From Rhizobiales bacterium PAR1 (GTDB lineage Bacteria; Pseudomonadota; Alphaproteobacteria; Rhizobiales; Beijerinckiaceae): a stretch of DNA of 64,000 bases. The notes under the pieces were generated by a model. The model saw only the letters and a program-made list of their open reading frames with translations. It did not search any database and was not told the origin of the DNA. The stretch is from NCBI GenBank assembly GCA_002256205.1, contig NKIW01000003.1:124001-188000 (forward strand), read 5' to 3'. The position numbers and the translations under genes are program-made. Below, in pieces: positions 45,448-55,308 of this stretch (positions within the stretch are counted from its first letter, which is position 1; the number at the start of each line of letters is the position of its first letter).

Positions 45448-47454
45448 ATGCTCAAGAGGTTGAAAATTCGCGGTCGCATCATTGCGGCGTTTTCTGTTCT
45501 CTCCGCGATGATGCTGGGCATGGTTTTTTCCGGTGTCTACGGCATCAGCCAGTTGGCGGCTAAGCTTGATGCCACGGTGTTGGCATCCGATGCCGCTCTC
45601 GCTGCCTCCGATATGAGCGTCAATATGGCCAAGGGGCTCTTCTGGGCGGCCAAGTACCGAGATGATCATATGGCGGAATCGCGCGAGAAGGCGGTTCACT
45701 TTGTTGATCAGGTCGGAAGCAGTCTCGACGCCTACACCACCAAGGCCGGAAGCACGGTGGATGCCACTGCATCCCGTGTGTTGCGGCAAGGCATCCAGAC
45801 GTTCCAGCGCGGCCTTGATACTCTCGACGGGCAAACCCGCGACCGGGACCGTCTCGTCAAGGCACTGTATAAGCTCGGCCCTGCGATCAACAATGCGTTC
45901 GAGGCTCTGGCGACCGCCACGCTGAACCGTAAAGATGTCGAGATGATCGCCTCGGTCACGCAAGCGCATCAGCGCTTTCTTGCTGCGCGTGTCGATATCA
46001 TGAAATTTCTCGAATCGAACGTGAAGGAAGATCTCGACAGCGCCGACAAGGAACTGGCGGAAGTGGCGCGTTATCTGCTGTCGTTCACGCAAAACCTGTC
46101 GGAACAGCAGCTTTCGGCACAAGGCCAGCAGATTAGCCAGTACTTTTCGACCTACCGCACAACCCTCGGACAGATCGCGACCCTTTCTACCGAGCGCAAG
46201 GAGACAATGGACAAGCTGATCGTCCATGCTGGAGAAGATGTCTCGACCAGCAGCGATCAGCTCAGAGCCTCGGCGCTTGAGCACAAGACAACGTTCTCCA
46301 CCAACGCGATGAAGTACGGCGATGATATCGAACACCTGATGATGATCGGCGGCCTGTGCTGCACCTTGGTTGGTTTGGTGATCGCCTGGTTGCTGAGCGG
46401 TCAGCTTGCCAAGCCGATTGTCGAGATGACCAAGGCCATGGCAACTCTCGCGAGCGGTGTCCTTTCTGTGGGTATCCCCGCGCGTGAGCGGGACGATGAA
46501 GTCGGTGAAATGGCTTCGGCGGTACAGGTTTTCAAGGAAAACGCCCTTTCGGCGCAAGAATCGCGTGAAACCACTGACCGCGAACGTGTGGCGGCGGCGC
46601 GCGACGCGCGGCGCGAACTCGAATCCGCCATCGGTTCGTTCGAGAAAACCGCTGGCGGTGTCATCGAGACAGTCTCGGCAACCGCGGCCAGATTGCAGGT
46701 TTCCGCTAAGAGCATGTCCGAAATCGCCGAGGAAACCTCGTTGCAAAGCACTTCTGTCGCGACCGCGGCCATGGAAGCCTCGAGCAACGTGCAGGGCGTC
46801 GCCGCAGCAGGCGAGGAACTCTCAGCCTCCGTTTCCGAAATTGGCCGTCAGGCACGCGAATCACGTGAGATGGCGGCCAAGGCGGTGAATTCAGCCCAAT
46901 CGGCGGATGCCAAGGTGCAGGAATTGGCCAGCGCGGCCGAAAAGATCGGCGTGGTCATCGGTCTGATCAACGGGATTGCGGCGCAAACCAATCTTCTCGC
47001 GCTCAACGCCACCATCGAGGCCGCGCGCGCGGGCGAAGCGGGTAGGGGATTCGCAATCGTCGCGGCCGAAGTGAAGGAACTTGCCAGCCAGACCACGCGC
47101 GCGACTTCGGAAATCGCCGCGACAATCTCGGAAGTGCAGAATGTCACGCAGGAAACCATTGCCTCGATCCAGACCACGGGGCGGATGATCGGCGAGATCG
47201 ACACGATTGTCGGAGTGATCTCGGGCTCGATCGAGGAGCAGATGCGCGCCACGGCAGAAATCGCAGCCAATGTGCAGCAGGCCGCGCGCGGCACGGAGGA
47301 GGTCTCCTCCAGCATCAGCGGCGTGACGACCGCCGCCGCATCGACCGGCACGGCCTCCGCCGATGTCCTTGGCGCGGCGACTGATCTCGCCCAGCAAGCC
47401 GTCAATATGCAGAACGAAATGAACCGCTTCCTGACAACGGTACGAGCAGCCTGA
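45448..47454 (+). CDS. Methyl-accepting chemotaxis protein with HBM-like sensor
   Basis: A transmembrane receptor of about 668 residues. TM1 ([20 protein letters not shown]) and TM2 ([19 protein letters not shown]) bracket a helical periplasmic domain of about 250 residues, the size of a helical bimodular (HBM) sensor. A HAMP domain follows ([16 protein letters not shown]), then the MCP signalling domain with the conserved tip ([19 protein letters not shown]). The ligand is unknown; HBM sensors often bind small organic acids. ATG 45448 has GGGGTGG before it, but ATG 45436 and TTG 45406 are in frame. A terminator follows. Confidence 0.93.
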   Translation: MLKRLKIRGRIIAAFSVLSAMMLGMVFSGVYGISQLAAKLDATVLASDAALAASDMSVNMAKGLFWAAKYRDDHMAESREKAVHFVDQVGSSLDAYTTKAGSTVDATASRVLRQGIQTFQRGLDTLDGQTRDRDRLVKALYKLGPAINNAFEALATATLNRKDVEMIASVTQAHQRFLAARVDIMKFLESNVKEDLDSADKELAEVARYLLSFTQNLSEQQLSAQGQQISQYFSTYRTTLGQIATLSTERKETMDKLIVHAGEDVSTSSDQLRASALEHKTTFSTNAMKYGDDIEHLMMIGGLCCTLVGLVIAWLLSGQLAKPIVEMTKAMATLASGVLSVGIPARERDDEVGEMASAVQVFKENALSAQESRETTDRERVAAARDARRELESAIGSFEKTAGGVIETVSATAARLQVSAKSMSEIAEETSLQSTSVATAAMEASSNVQGVAAAGEELSASVSEIGRQARESREMAAKAVNSAQSADAKVQELASAAEKIGVVIGLINGIAAQTNLLALNATIEAARAGEAGRGFAIVAAEVKELASQTTRATSEIAATISEVQNVTQETIASIQTTGRMIGEIDTIVGVISGSIEEQMRATAEIAANVQQAARGTEEVSSSISGVTTAAASTGTASADVLGAATDLAQQAVNMQNEMNRFLTTVRAA

Positions 47455-47460
47455 CAGCAA

Positions 47461-47483
47461 AAAGGCCGGCTAAGCCGGCCTTT
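47461..47483 (+). terminator. Intrinsic terminator after the chemoreceptor gene
   Basis: AAAGGCCGGCT and AGCCGGCCTTT form a perfect stem with a tiny loop, 7 nt after the stop codon, and it can act for both strands. Confidence 0.9.
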
Positions 47484-47510
47484 CCGCAATAAGTATGGTT
47501 CAAACAGCGA

Positions 47511-47759
47511 TTAATGGGCTGTCGCGCGGGTGGCTTCCGCCTTGAGTCGGGCGAAAATCGCACGACGTGTTTCCGCGTCGATCTTGGCGGTCCAGTCCGG
47601 ATGCGCGTCATGCAAGGCATCGACGCAGAATTGCACCGGGTCGGGTTGTTTCAAAATCCAGTTGGCGGGGACGGCAAAAGGTGCCGTCGAGAACTTCCGT
47701 TCGCGCAACATGCGAACTGACCCATATCCGATGCAGGAAAATGCCAGATTGTGGTCCAT
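47511..47759 (-). CDS. Small protein of unknown function
   Basis: An 82-residue protein with no signal peptide or membrane helix. The N-terminal half contains NLAFSCIGYGSVRMLRERKF and the C-terminal half looks helical and charged (DAETRRAIFARLKAEATRA). A very good ribosome-binding site (GGGAGG, 5 nt before ATG 47759) and high-GC codon use support that it is real. No family recognised. It is divergent from psd across a 280-bp gap. Confidence 0.65.
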   Translation of the reverse strand: MDHNLAFSCIGYGSVRMLRERKFSTAPFAVPANWILKQPDPVQFCVDALHDAHPDWTAKIDAETRRAIFARLKAEATRATAH

Positions 47760-48039
47760 CTCAACCTCCCTTCTTCATTGATTCAGATCATACCAAAGTC
47801 ACAAGACAAAGGAAAGACAAGCGGGCAAATCAGGTCAAAAGATGACGCAGTCGTGACCACAATCCGCCGCTCTTTCCGGGCGGACGAATCGCATGGCTTG
47901 CGGCAGCCCCCGGCTCCCGGTATGGGAACGCGACGTGGAGAACGGCCTCTGGTGGGTTCGCGGGCGGAAGCGCTGCAAGAATCCCTGCCCGGTCGGCTTA
48001 TAAGAATCCTTTGGAACACAAGAACAGGAAGTCCGCCCG

Positions 48040-48738
48040 ATGTCCGTTGTCGCCTCGGTCCGCAAATTCATCGTGCCGATCCATCCGGAAGGCTACCTGT
48101 TCATCGTCGCAGCTGTGCTGCTGGCGCTGTTCGTGCATTGGCTGATTCCGGCGATTGGCTGGCTGTTCTGGTTCCTGCCGGCCTTCGTCGCCTATTTCTT
48201 CCGCGATCCGCCGCGCGTCTCGCCGATGAAGGAAGGACTCGTTCTCTCGCCCGCCGATGGCCGCATCAGCCAGATCGGCTTTTTCGCGCCGCCGGCCGAG
48301 CTCGGCCTTGGCGATACGCCGCGCCTCCGCATCTCGATTTTCCTCAACGTGTTCGACGTGCACATCAACCGCACCCCAGCCGGTGGCAAGATCCGCAAGA
48401 TCGTCTACACGCCCGGCCTGTTTCTCAACGCCGATCTCGACAAGGCAAGCCAGGACAACGAGCGCAATGCGCTGGTGGTCGATACCGCGCATGGCCCGAT
48501 CGTCTGCGTCCAGATCGCTGGCCTGATTGCCCGCCGCATCCTGTGTTTCGTGCGCGAAGGCGAAGAATTGGCGCCGGGCGCGCGTTTCGGCCTGATCCGC
48601 TTCGGCAGCCGTACCGATATCTATCTGCCGGAAGGCGCGCAGGCGCTGGTGGCAGAGGGGCAGCGGGCGATTGGCGGCGAGACTGTTTTGTGCGACCTTA
48701 CCTCCAAGGAACCGCAACGCAGCTACCGGGTCGCTTGA
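48040..48738 (+). CDS. psd: Phosphatidylserine decarboxylase proenzyme
   Basis: Converts phosphatidylserine to phosphatidylethanolamine. The 232 residues belong to the shorter, non-E. coli type. Two membrane helices lie at the N terminus, followed by FRDPPRVSP. The self-cleavage and pyruvoyl-forming site is the Gly-Ser pair in GLIRFGSRTDIYLP. Catalytic His lies in VFDVHINRTP. pssA follows after 9 nt, so the two consecutive steps of PE synthesis form an operon. Confidence 0.96.
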   Translation: MSVVASVRKFIVPIHPEGYLFIVAAVLLALFVHWLIPAIGWLFWFLPAFVAYFFRDPPRVSPMKEGLVLSPADGRISQIGFFAPPAELGLGDTPRLRISIFLNVFDVHINRTPAGGKIRKIVYTPGLFLNADLDKASQDNERNALVVDTAHGPIVCVQIAGLIARRILCFVREGEELAPGARFGLIRFGSRTDIYLPEGAQALVAEGQRAIGGETVLCDLTSKEPQRSYRVA

Positions 48739-48747
48739 AATCATCCC

Positions 48748-49563
48748 ATGGAACCGATTTTCCCGCCCTTCGAGCCCGAACCGACACCGCCCCAGCGGCG
48801 CTTTCGCCCGATTCCGCTTCGGCTGCTGATCCCGAATGTCATCACGCTGCTGGCTCTGGCGGCTGGGCTGACCTCTGTGCGCTTCGCGATTGAAGGTAAG
48901 CTCGACTACGCCGCGCTGGGAATCATCGCAGCGGCGATTCTCGATGGTGTCGACGGACGAATCGCCCGCATGCTCAAGGGCACCTCACGATTCGGGGCTG
49001 AACTCGATTCGCTCGCGGATTTTGTCAGCTTCGGCTGTGCTCCAGCGCTGATTCTCTACTTCTGGCAGCTCCATGTGCTGAAAACCGCCGGTTGGCTTGC
49101 CTGCCTGCTCCTCGCCTTTGCGATGGCGCTGCGGCTGGCACGCTTCAATGTCTCGCTTGACGCGCCGGAACGTCCGGAATGGCAGAAGGCCTTCGCCACC
49201 GGTGTTCCGGCCCCGGCGGGCGCAATGATGGTGATGTTCCCGATCCACCTCACGCTCACCGGCATTCCGCAGTTTGCCGGCGAATCGGTGATCGTTTTGA
49301 TCTGGACGCTGATTTCGACCGCCTTGATCGTCTCCCGCCTGCCAACTTTCTCCGGCAAGGGGCTTGGTGGTCCGGTGCCGCGCGAGCGTGTGCTGCCGAT
49401 TCTCGCGCTGATCGTGGTGATTCTGGCCTTGCTCGTCAGCCATCCGTTCGAGACTGTTGCGGTGCTGACGTTGGTCTATATTGTTGGCATCCCGGTCGCG
49501 GTTCAGCGCTACTTGCGCTTTTCCGCCCGCGACAAGGCTGAAAGCACCTCCTCACAGGCCTGA
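48748..49563 (+). CDS. pssA: CDP-diacylglycerol--serine O-phosphatidyltransferase
   Basis: Membrane-bound CDP-alcohol phosphotransferase of 271 residues making phosphatidylserine. The family motif DGx2ARx8Gx3Dx3D is present from DGRIARML through FGAELDSLAD (residues about 70-92). About seven to eight hydrophobic segments follow the usual layout. It provides the substrate for Psd encoded just upstream. A weak hairpin (49570-49587) lies after the stop, without a good T-run. Confidence 0.95.
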   Translation: MEPIFPPFEPEPTPPQRRFRPIPLRLLIPNVITLLALAAGLTSVRFAIEGKLDYAALGIIAAAILDGVDGRIARMLKGTSRFGAELDSLADFVSFGCAPALILYFWQLHVLKTAGWLACLLLAFAMALRLARFNVSLDAPERPEWQKAFATGVPAPAGAMMVMFPIHLTLTGIPQFAGESVIVLIWTLISTALIVSRLPTFSGKGLGGPVPRERVLPILALIVVILALLVSHPFETVAVLTLVYIVGIPVAVQRYLRFSARDKAESTSSQA

Positions 49564-49938
49564 GGTCGACGCGCCAGATTCGGCGCGCTTTGCAAGAATT
49601 CACTGTCTTGCACCCATAATTTCCTAACAAATCCTCACCAAAAGACCCGTTCTGGGTCATGTTTTGTCGTGCCGGGAGCAACAGGCGTGTCATTCTCGCA
49701 ACATGGGTTTGAAAAGCCGAGCCGGAGCGGGGTGTGGGGCATTTCTGTAGTTGAACGCCGGGCGGGCATGAGTATGTTGCCAATCGCGACGGGAGTTTCC
49801 GGTCGCTAGCTCGTTGTTTCTTTCGGGGGGTCCGGGGAAGCAATTGGTGACAAGGGAAAGCGGGTTAGGCAGCGGGTTCGCCCAAAGCTTTGTTCGTAAG
49901 CTCCCGATTTGGTCTCGAAATCTTTTGGAGGTATCACC
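49564..49938. other. Intergenic region: pssA end and long porin leader
   Basis: No credible gene was found in this 375-bp gap. After the weak hairpin at 49570-49587, GACCC-GTTCT-GGGTC (49644-49658), followed by ATGTTTT, forms a second terminator-like hairpin. The part before the porin probably holds its promoter and a long untranslated leader; the ribosome-binding site is GGAGGT at 49927-49932. Confidence 0.55.
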
Positions 49939-51186
49939 ATGAAGCTCGTCAAGAGCCTTCTCCTCGGTTCCGCTGCTGGCCTCGTTGCCGTTGCGGGCGC
50001 CTCGGCTGCCGATCTCGGCGTTAAGAAGCCGACGGCTGTTGAATATGTGAAGACCTGCCCGACCTACGGCGCTGGCTTCTTCGTCGTTCCGGGCACCACT
50101 TCGTGCCTGAAGATCATCGGCCGCGTTCGTATGGACGCTCGCGTCGACGCTCCGGTGACCCGTAACGGCCACAAGACCGTTGCTCGCGTTCGTGGTTACG
50201 TTGGCTTCGATCATCGCACCGCCACTGAATATGGCCTGCTCCGCACCTACGTTCGTGCGTACATCCAGCATCAGTCGGGCAACACCTCGGCCACCGGCGC
50301 TTCGTCGGTTCCGTCGGGTGTCAACCTTGAGTACGCCTTCATCCAGTTCGGTGGCCTCACCGTTGGTCGCGTTGCTCCGGCCTTCGAACATGGCTGGTCG
50401 CAGTGGTACCTGACGTCGGGTGGCAACATGGCCGGTGGCTATCACTCTGACGCTTCCTACGTGAACTCGATCGGCTACACCGCCAACTTCGGCGGCGGCT
50501 TTTCGGCCACGATCGCTCTCGACGACGCGACCGATCGCCACAACTACAATGCTCAGGCCGGTTGGGCTGCTTCGCCGCGCGCTGGTCATGCCATGCCGGA
50601 TCTCGTTGGCTCGCTCGCCTACGATCAGTCCTGGGGTTCGATCAAGCTCTCGGGTGCTCTCACCCAGCAGCGCTATAACTTCGCTCTCGGCGCTCCGTTC
50701 GCCGGCAAGTCCACCCAGTACGGCTATGCCGTTGAAGGTGGCGTGAAGATCAACCTTCCGTTCCTGACGAAGGGTTCGAACTTCTGGATGTCGGCTTCCT
50801 ACGCCAAGGGCGCTGTCAACTACGCCGGTTACTCTGTTTGGGGCGGCACCACGGTTGGTGGCGTGACCTATAACGCTTCGGACGTCAACTTCGCCACGGG
50901 CGCTCTGAACACCGCCTTCTCGGTGATCGGTGCTCTCCAGGTCTATGCGACCCCGACGGTTGCCGTTTCAGTCGGCGCTGCTTACGGTTCGTATAACCCG
51001 GCTGGTGCCAACAACACCATCAACGGCCTCACCGTTCTCGGTCAGGTTCAGTGGATGCCGGTTGCTGGCTTCCTGATCGGCACGGAAGTTGCCTATCGTT
51101 CGCTCACCGCGTCGACCGGCGTTATCGCCGCTGGCACGAAGAAGAACGACGTTGTTGGCCGCATCCGCTTCCAGCGCGACTTCTAA
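49939..51186 (+). CDS. Major outer-membrane porin (Rhizobiales type)
   Basis: A 415-residue, sixteen-stranded porin of the family to which Brucella Omp2b belongs. The signal peptide ends near GASAADLGVKKP. The typical mature start is TAVEYVKTCPTYGAGFFVVPGTTSCLKI-like, with the two cysteines of the family (split here as KTCPTYG and TSCLKI). The chain ends in FQRDF. GGAGGT lies 6 nt before ATG 49939. Codon use differs sharply from the neighbours: GCT, GTT, CGT and GGT are common, as expected for a very highly expressed gene. A strong terminator follows. Confidence 0.95.
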   Translation: MKLVKSLLLGSAAGLVAVAGASAADLGVKKPTAVEYVKTCPTYGAGFFVVPGTTSCLKIIGRVRMDARVDAPVTRNGHKTVARVRGYVGFDHRTATEYGLLRTYVRAYIQHQSGNTSATGASSVPSGVNLEYAFIQFGGLTVGRVAPAFEHGWSQWYLTSGGNMAGGYHSDASYVNSIGYTANFGGGFSATIALDDATDRHNYNAQAGWAASPRAGHAMPDLVGSLAYDQSWGSIKLSGALTQQRYNFALGAPFAGKSTQYGYAVEGGVKINLPFLTKGSNFWMSASYAKGAVNYAGYSVWGGTTVGGVTYNASDVNFATGALNTAFSVIGALQVYATPTVAVSVGAAYGSYNPAGANNTINGLTVLGQVQWMPVAGFLIGTEVAYRSLTASTGVIAAGTKKNDVVGRIRFQRDF

Positions 51187-51230
51187 TCTTCGATTGGTGT
51201 GAACCTCACACCAGCTGAAGAGCAAGGATT

Positions 51231-51259
51231 GGGGGATCGCAAGATCCCCCTTTTCTTTT
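51231..51259 (+). terminator. Strong intrinsic terminator after the porin gene
   Basis: GGGGGATC (51231-51238) pairs with GATCCCCC (51243-51250), with a 4-nt GCAA loop, followed by TTTTCTTTT. Confidence 0.93.
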
Positions 51260-51449
51260 GTCTGTACCTGTCTTTGTTTCTAACCCGGCGTTTCGGGACA
51301 GCCTTTGTGCATGGATGAAGGCTGCCGCGCGTGGGCGGGACCTCCTCAAAACAGTTGACCTTCCGTTAACCTCCGACGACATTGGCGCCGGGGCAGGAAG
51401 CTTGCGCGCAACGTTACCTGCCAGCGCATGAGGCGGGGGAGTTGACGGC

Positions 51450-53210
51450 ATGATGCAGCCACGCAAATGGGTCGCGGGATTGCTTCCGCTTGGCGCGATC
51501 TTTCTGATTGCCGCGGGGTGGATGCAGGCGTCTGTCGAAGCAGATCTGACAAAGCGGGGTGTCGCAGGACTTTCGGCCGCCGGGCTTGACTGGGCCAAAG
51601 TCGAGCTGTCCGGGCGCGATGCGCGCGTCACAGGAGAGGCGCCTTCGCCGGACTCGAAGGCACTCGCCATTGCCGCGGCAGATCGCGTGTTCGGCATCCG
51701 CTATGTCTCCGATGCGATGACGGTTCTGCCGGAAGCCAAACCCTTTACGATCACAGCGCTGCGCGATGGCGCCAAGGTGACCCTGACAGGCTCCGTTCCG
51801 CCCGGATCGGCGCGCAAGACCCTGCTGGATGCGGCAGCAAAGGCGCTTCCTGGCGCCACGCTGGTCGATCAACTCAAGGCCGCGCGTGGAGCGCCCGCAA
51901 ATTTCGATATGATGACAGTCTATGGCCTCGGTGAACTCAGCAAATTGAGCGAGGGCACGCTCTCGATTTCCGATACCGGGCTCGGATTGACAGGTCGCGC
52001 GGCGGATTTCGCGAAGTTCACCGATGTCCGGACCAAGCTCGCCTCGCTTCCTGCCGGTGCGCGCCTGACCAAGGGACTCGCATCCGGCGACATTCTCCCG
52101 CCGTTGGTCAAACCCTTCATTTTCTCTGCTGAAAAGTCTGCTGGCGGCATAGTTCTGGCCGGCTATGTCCCTTCCGACGAGATCAAGGCCCGACTTCTTG
52201 GCGAGGCGCGGGCCTCAGGCCTGCCAGTGCGCGATAGTCTGCAGATTGCGGATGGCGCGACGAACGGTGATTGGGCCGGCGCAGCCGCACTGCTCGTTCG
52301 CGAACTCGGACGGCTGGAGCTTGGCAAGGCGTCTCTTTCGGATGAAAAGGTCGCGATCTCCGGCAAGGGGCGTGATCTGATTGGCGAAGAGGATGTCCGG
52401 GCCGATCTCAAGGCCTTACCCGCCGGCTTTGTGTTGACGCAGGCCGCGATTGAATCCCGTGCGATCCGTCCCTATGTCTTCAACGCGACGCGCGAGGAGG
52501 GCAAATTAACGCTCTCGGGCTATGTCCCTGACGCGAAAACGAAATCGGATATTCTAGATACCGCGAAGCGCTATTTCGAGGGCGACAGGATCGACGACAA
52601 ACTCGCCGAGGGGCTTGGCGCGCCTAAGGATTTTGCCTTGGCGGTCCGCAACGGGTTGCAGGAACTGTCGCGGCTTGGCGCAGGCGCGACGCTCGGGCTT
52701 TCGGATAGCACCTTCAACATCAAGGGGCTGGCTCTGTTCGACTTCGCGCGCGAGCAGATATCCGCGGCGCTGCGGAGCAGCCTGCCGAGCGGGTTCAAGG
52801 GCAATTTCGAGGTCGGCACGGCTCCTTTGCCGCCGCCGATCACGCTCTCACCGGAGTGCCAGGCACTTTACCAGCAGGTTCTTTCGCGCGGTACGATCCG
52901 ATTCAAGGTTGCTTCTGCCGATTTGAGTGAGGAATCACGCGGTATTCTCGATCGCCTGACCGTGGTGACCTTACGCTGCGTGGAAGCCAAGGTCGAAATC
53001 GGCGGACATACGGATAGCGATGGCTCGGCCCAGGCTAATGCCGAACTTTCGCGGCGACGCGCCGAAACAGTCGGGGCGTATTTCCTGCGGGCTGGCATTC
53101 AATCTGAACGGCTTGAGGCGGTTGGTTACGGCCATACGGTGCCGGTTGCGCCGAACGATACGCCGGAAAACAAGGCGAAGAACCGTCGTATTGAATTTCT
53201 GGTGAAGTGA
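51450..53210 (+). CDS. BON-repeat/OmpA-domain envelope protein
   Basis: A 586-residue protein. A single hydrophobic segment near the N terminus (LLPLGAIFLIAAGWM) anchors or exports it. Residues about 90-440 hold three or more BON-like repeats, each with a PYVF/PFIF..LSGYVP pattern and a GLxxLSxLxxG stretch. The C-terminal OmpA/MotB domain (about 460-586) has KVEIGGHTDSDGSAQANAEL and LSRRRAETVGAYF, and should bind peptidoglycan. The architecture resembles mycobacterial ArfA/OmpATb. Four nucleotides at its end overlap the frame of the next gene, whose likely ATG is 12 nt downstream, so both are coupled. Confidence 0.9.
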   Translation: MMQPRKWVAGLLPLGAIFLIAAGWMQASVEADLTKRGVAGLSAAGLDWAKVELSGRDARVTGEAPSPDSKALAIAAADRVFGIRYVSDAMTVLPEAKPFTITALRDGAKVTLTGSVPPGSARKTLLDAAAKALPGATLVDQLKAARGAPANFDMMTVYGLGELSKLSEGTLSISDTGLGLTGRAADFAKFTDVRTKLASLPAGARLTKGLASGDILPPLVKPFIFSAEKSAGGIVLAGYVPSDEIKARLLGEARASGLPVRDSLQIADGATNGDWAGAAALLVRELGRLELGKASLSDEKVAISGKGRDLIGEEDVRADLKALPAGFVLTQAAIESRAIRPYVFNATREEGKLTLSGYVPDAKTKSDILDTAKRYFEGDRIDDKLAEGLGAPKDFALAVRNGLQELSRLGAGATLGLSDSTFNIKGLALFDFAREQISAALRSSLPSGFKGNFEVGTAPLPPPITLSPECQALYQQVLSRGTIRFKVASADLSEESRGILDRLTVVTLRCVEAKVEIGGHTDSDGSAQANAELSRRRAETVGAYFLRAGIQSERLEAVGYGHTVPVAPNDTPENKAKNRRIEFLVK

Positions 53211-53221
53211 GGGGCGGAACC

Positions 53222-54376
53222 ATGGCTTATTTGCTGTCGACTTTCTGGTTCTGGTGCCTGCTCGCGTTGGTGCTCGGCCTTGTCGTGGGCGCGATGACAT
53301 GCCGCCGCGACCTTGAGATCAACTGGCGCACCTTCATGCCCTGGTTGATCGCCATCGGTATCGGCGGGCTCGTTTCCGTCGTCAAACTTCTGCCGGATCG
53401 GGTTGGATACTGGTTTGATCTTGGCATGCTGATGCTCGTCGCCTATTTCATCGGCTGCTGCATCCCCTGCCTCTGGCGTAAATACAGCGCGTCCGAGGCG
53501 GCAGGTGCCGCATCGACACCAACAAGTGCGACAGCCTCGCTTGCCGCCACACGGATAGAGCCGGTGATGTCGGCGCCGGTTGCCGCAGCGGCGCGCGATG
53601 TACCGGTCGAGCCGGCCGCCAAAGGGAGCGGACCTGACACATCTGATCCTGTGGAAGAGGCGGTCACCGGCCTCTCGGGCCCGCGTGCTGGCAAGGCCGA
53701 CGATCTGACGCGGATCTATGGCGTAGATCCGGAAACGCAGGCGAAGCTCAACAGCCTCGGGATCTATCATTACGACCAGATCGCGAGTCTGACGCCGGGA
53801 AACCGGCGCTGGTTGTTCCGGCAGTTGGGCTACGAAGGCCGCTTCCCGAGCTGGTGGTGGCGCTGGCGGTACGATGCTGAAAAGCTCGCGGGGGCTGGCA
53901 CGGGTGCCCCCGTCATGGCGGCTGCACCGGGGACGGTTTCAACGACGTCTGCGACCGCGACGCCCCTTAACGAAGAGGGCTTTGAGGGTGCCAAGCCATC
54001 GGTGCTCGCCGCGCCGCGCGGCGGCAAAGCCGATGATCTCAAGCGGATTCGCGGCATCGGCAAGCAGAATGAGGGGCGACTGCATGGCCTTGGCGTCTGG
54101 CATTTTGACCAGATCGCGGCCTGGACGCCGGACGAAGTGAAATGGGTCGGTGGCTATCTTGCATTCCCCGGTCGCATCGAACGCGAGGATTGGCAGGCTC
54201 AGGCCAAGGTGCTGGCGAGCGGCGCTGACACGGAGTTTTCGAAACGTGCTGACGCTGGCAAGGTCGCGACATCCAAAGACGATACCGGTGATGACGGCCA
54301 GAAAAATGTCGCGGTGCTCGGCAAGGATTTCGGTGATCAGAAGCCGACCGAGAAGAAGCCGCGCCCCAAAAAGTAG
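53222..54376 (+). CDS. Membrane protein with two helix-hairpin-helix modules
   Basis: A 384-residue protein. Three predicted membrane helices occupy the first 90 residues (FWFWCLLALVLGLVVGA, LIAIGIGGLVSVVKL, LGMLMLVAYFIGCCIPC). A Pro/Ala linker follows, then two related HhH-like modules at about 156-215 and 266-335, each beginning GKADDL and continuing RIYGV/RIRGI, LGI/LGVxHxDQIA. Such modules occur in NADH dehydrogenase-linked and DUF4332-type proteins. The C terminus is charged and Lys/Pro-rich. ATG 53222 has a GAGGGGCGG site. Partner of the BON/OmpA protein; role unknown. Confidence 0.85.
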   Translation: MAYLLSTFWFWCLLALVLGLVVGAMTCRRDLEINWRTFMPWLIAIGIGGLVSVVKLLPDRVGYWFDLGMLMLVAYFIGCCIPCLWRKYSASEAAGAASTPTSATASLAATRIEPVMSAPVAAAARDVPVEPAAKGSGPDTSDPVEEAVTGLSGPRAGKADDLTRIYGVDPETQAKLNSLGIYHYDQIASLTPGNRRWLFRQLGYEGRFPSWWWRWRYDAEKLAGAGTGAPVMAAAPGTVSTTSATATPLNEEGFEGAKPSVLAAPRGGKADDLKRIRGIGKQNEGRLHGLGVWHFDQIAAWTPDEVKWVGGYLAFPGRIEREDWQAQAKVLASGADTEFSKRADAGKVATSKDDTGDDGQKNVAVLGKDFGDQKPTEKKPRPKK

Positions 54377-54397
54377 GGGCGCTGCCTTGGCGCCACC

Positions 54398-55207
54398 TTA
54401 CAGCGAAAAATCAAAGCGATAGGTCGCAGATGCGCCAATCGTGAACTGGTTGGTCGAGCCGCGTTGCTTCACGAGGCTCGAATCCGCCGCTGGGCCGAGG
54501 AGTTTTGAATACTCGGCAAAAAGGCTGGTTGTGATCTTCTCTGTGGCTTTCCAGGTGATCGCGCCGCCGAGACCAACCGAGCGGAAGCCGCCGCCCGGCG
54601 AATAGGGCGCAAGACCCGAGGCGACGGATTGCCCCGCGTTCACCCCGTAATAGGCCTTATAGAAGCTCGACGTCGCGAGCGAGACGCGCGGACCGGCGGA
54701 GAGCCGGATGTCCGGCCGGATGTCATGGAAGGCATCGGCGGCAAAATCGGCGACGACGCCGGAATGCGCGCGAAAGCCCTGACGGACTTCGGTTCGAACG
54801 CGGAGCCAATGCGTCGGGAATAGATCGACGAAAGCACCAGCTTCGCCGCCCCAGCGCACCGGCCCCAGTCCGCGCAAATCGCGGTCCTTGTCGGAACGCT
54901 CGAACAGGATCTTCCCGACCGGGCCGACACGGAAATAGTCGGTCTCGTAGAGCGCGAGCGAGATATTGTCGTTGCGGGAGGAGAAAATCTCCTTCTTCCC
55001 CTGCCGGCTCAGCGAGACCATCGGCACGGCGTTGAACGCCAGCGAGTTCGCGCCTTCAAAGCGCGGCGCCATATAGCCAGCCGCCCCGAGGGTCAGCGAC
55101 CAATCCCCGGCGATCCAGCTTGGCAGGCGGCTCGGCTCCTGCGCCAGAGCGGGCAAGGCGGCGAGCGCAAAACTGGCAGTGAGAAGCGAGTGACGCATTG
55201 CGACCAT
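54398..55207 (-). CDS. MipA/OmpV-family outer-membrane protein
   Basis: A 269-residue outer-membrane barrel. A signal peptide ends near PALAQE. The barrel begins with SLTLGAAGYMAPRFEGANSL, has the family pattern LGPVRWGGEAGAFVDL and ends FTIGASATYRFDFSL with a C-terminal hydrophobic residue. MipA was named for binding MltA in E. coli; most members are uncharacterised. ATG 55207 has AGAGGAAC upstream and is followed by ATG 55198; the frame start at 55228 has no support. It converges on the HhH gene. Confidence 0.9.
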   Translation of the reverse strand: MVAMRHSLLTASFALAALPALAQEPSRLPSWIAGDWSLTLGAAGYMAPRFEGANSLAFNAVPMVSLSRQGKKEIFSSRNDNISLALYETDYFRVGPVGKILFERSDKDRDLRGLGPVRWGGEAGAFVDLFPTHWLRVRTEVRQGFRAHSGVVADFAADAFHDIRPDIRLSAGPRVSLATSSFYKAYYGVNAGQSVASGLAPYSPGGGFRSVGLGGAITWKATEKITTSLFAEYSKLLGPAADSSLVKQRGSTNQFTIGASATYRFDFSL

Positions 55208-55308
55208 GGGAAACAGTTCCTCTCTCAATTCCCTCAGATGTGAGGGAAGAGGGCAAAGTTTCCGTGAAGGGAAAGGCTTAATGCTTCGTTTATGCCGGGG
55301 TGCTGGGT

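Noticed and set aside
45130-46746. A 538-codon minus-strand frame opposite the ABC transporter end and chemoreceptor
   Set aside because: Spans two unrelated genes and their gap without signals; best explained as a shadow frame.
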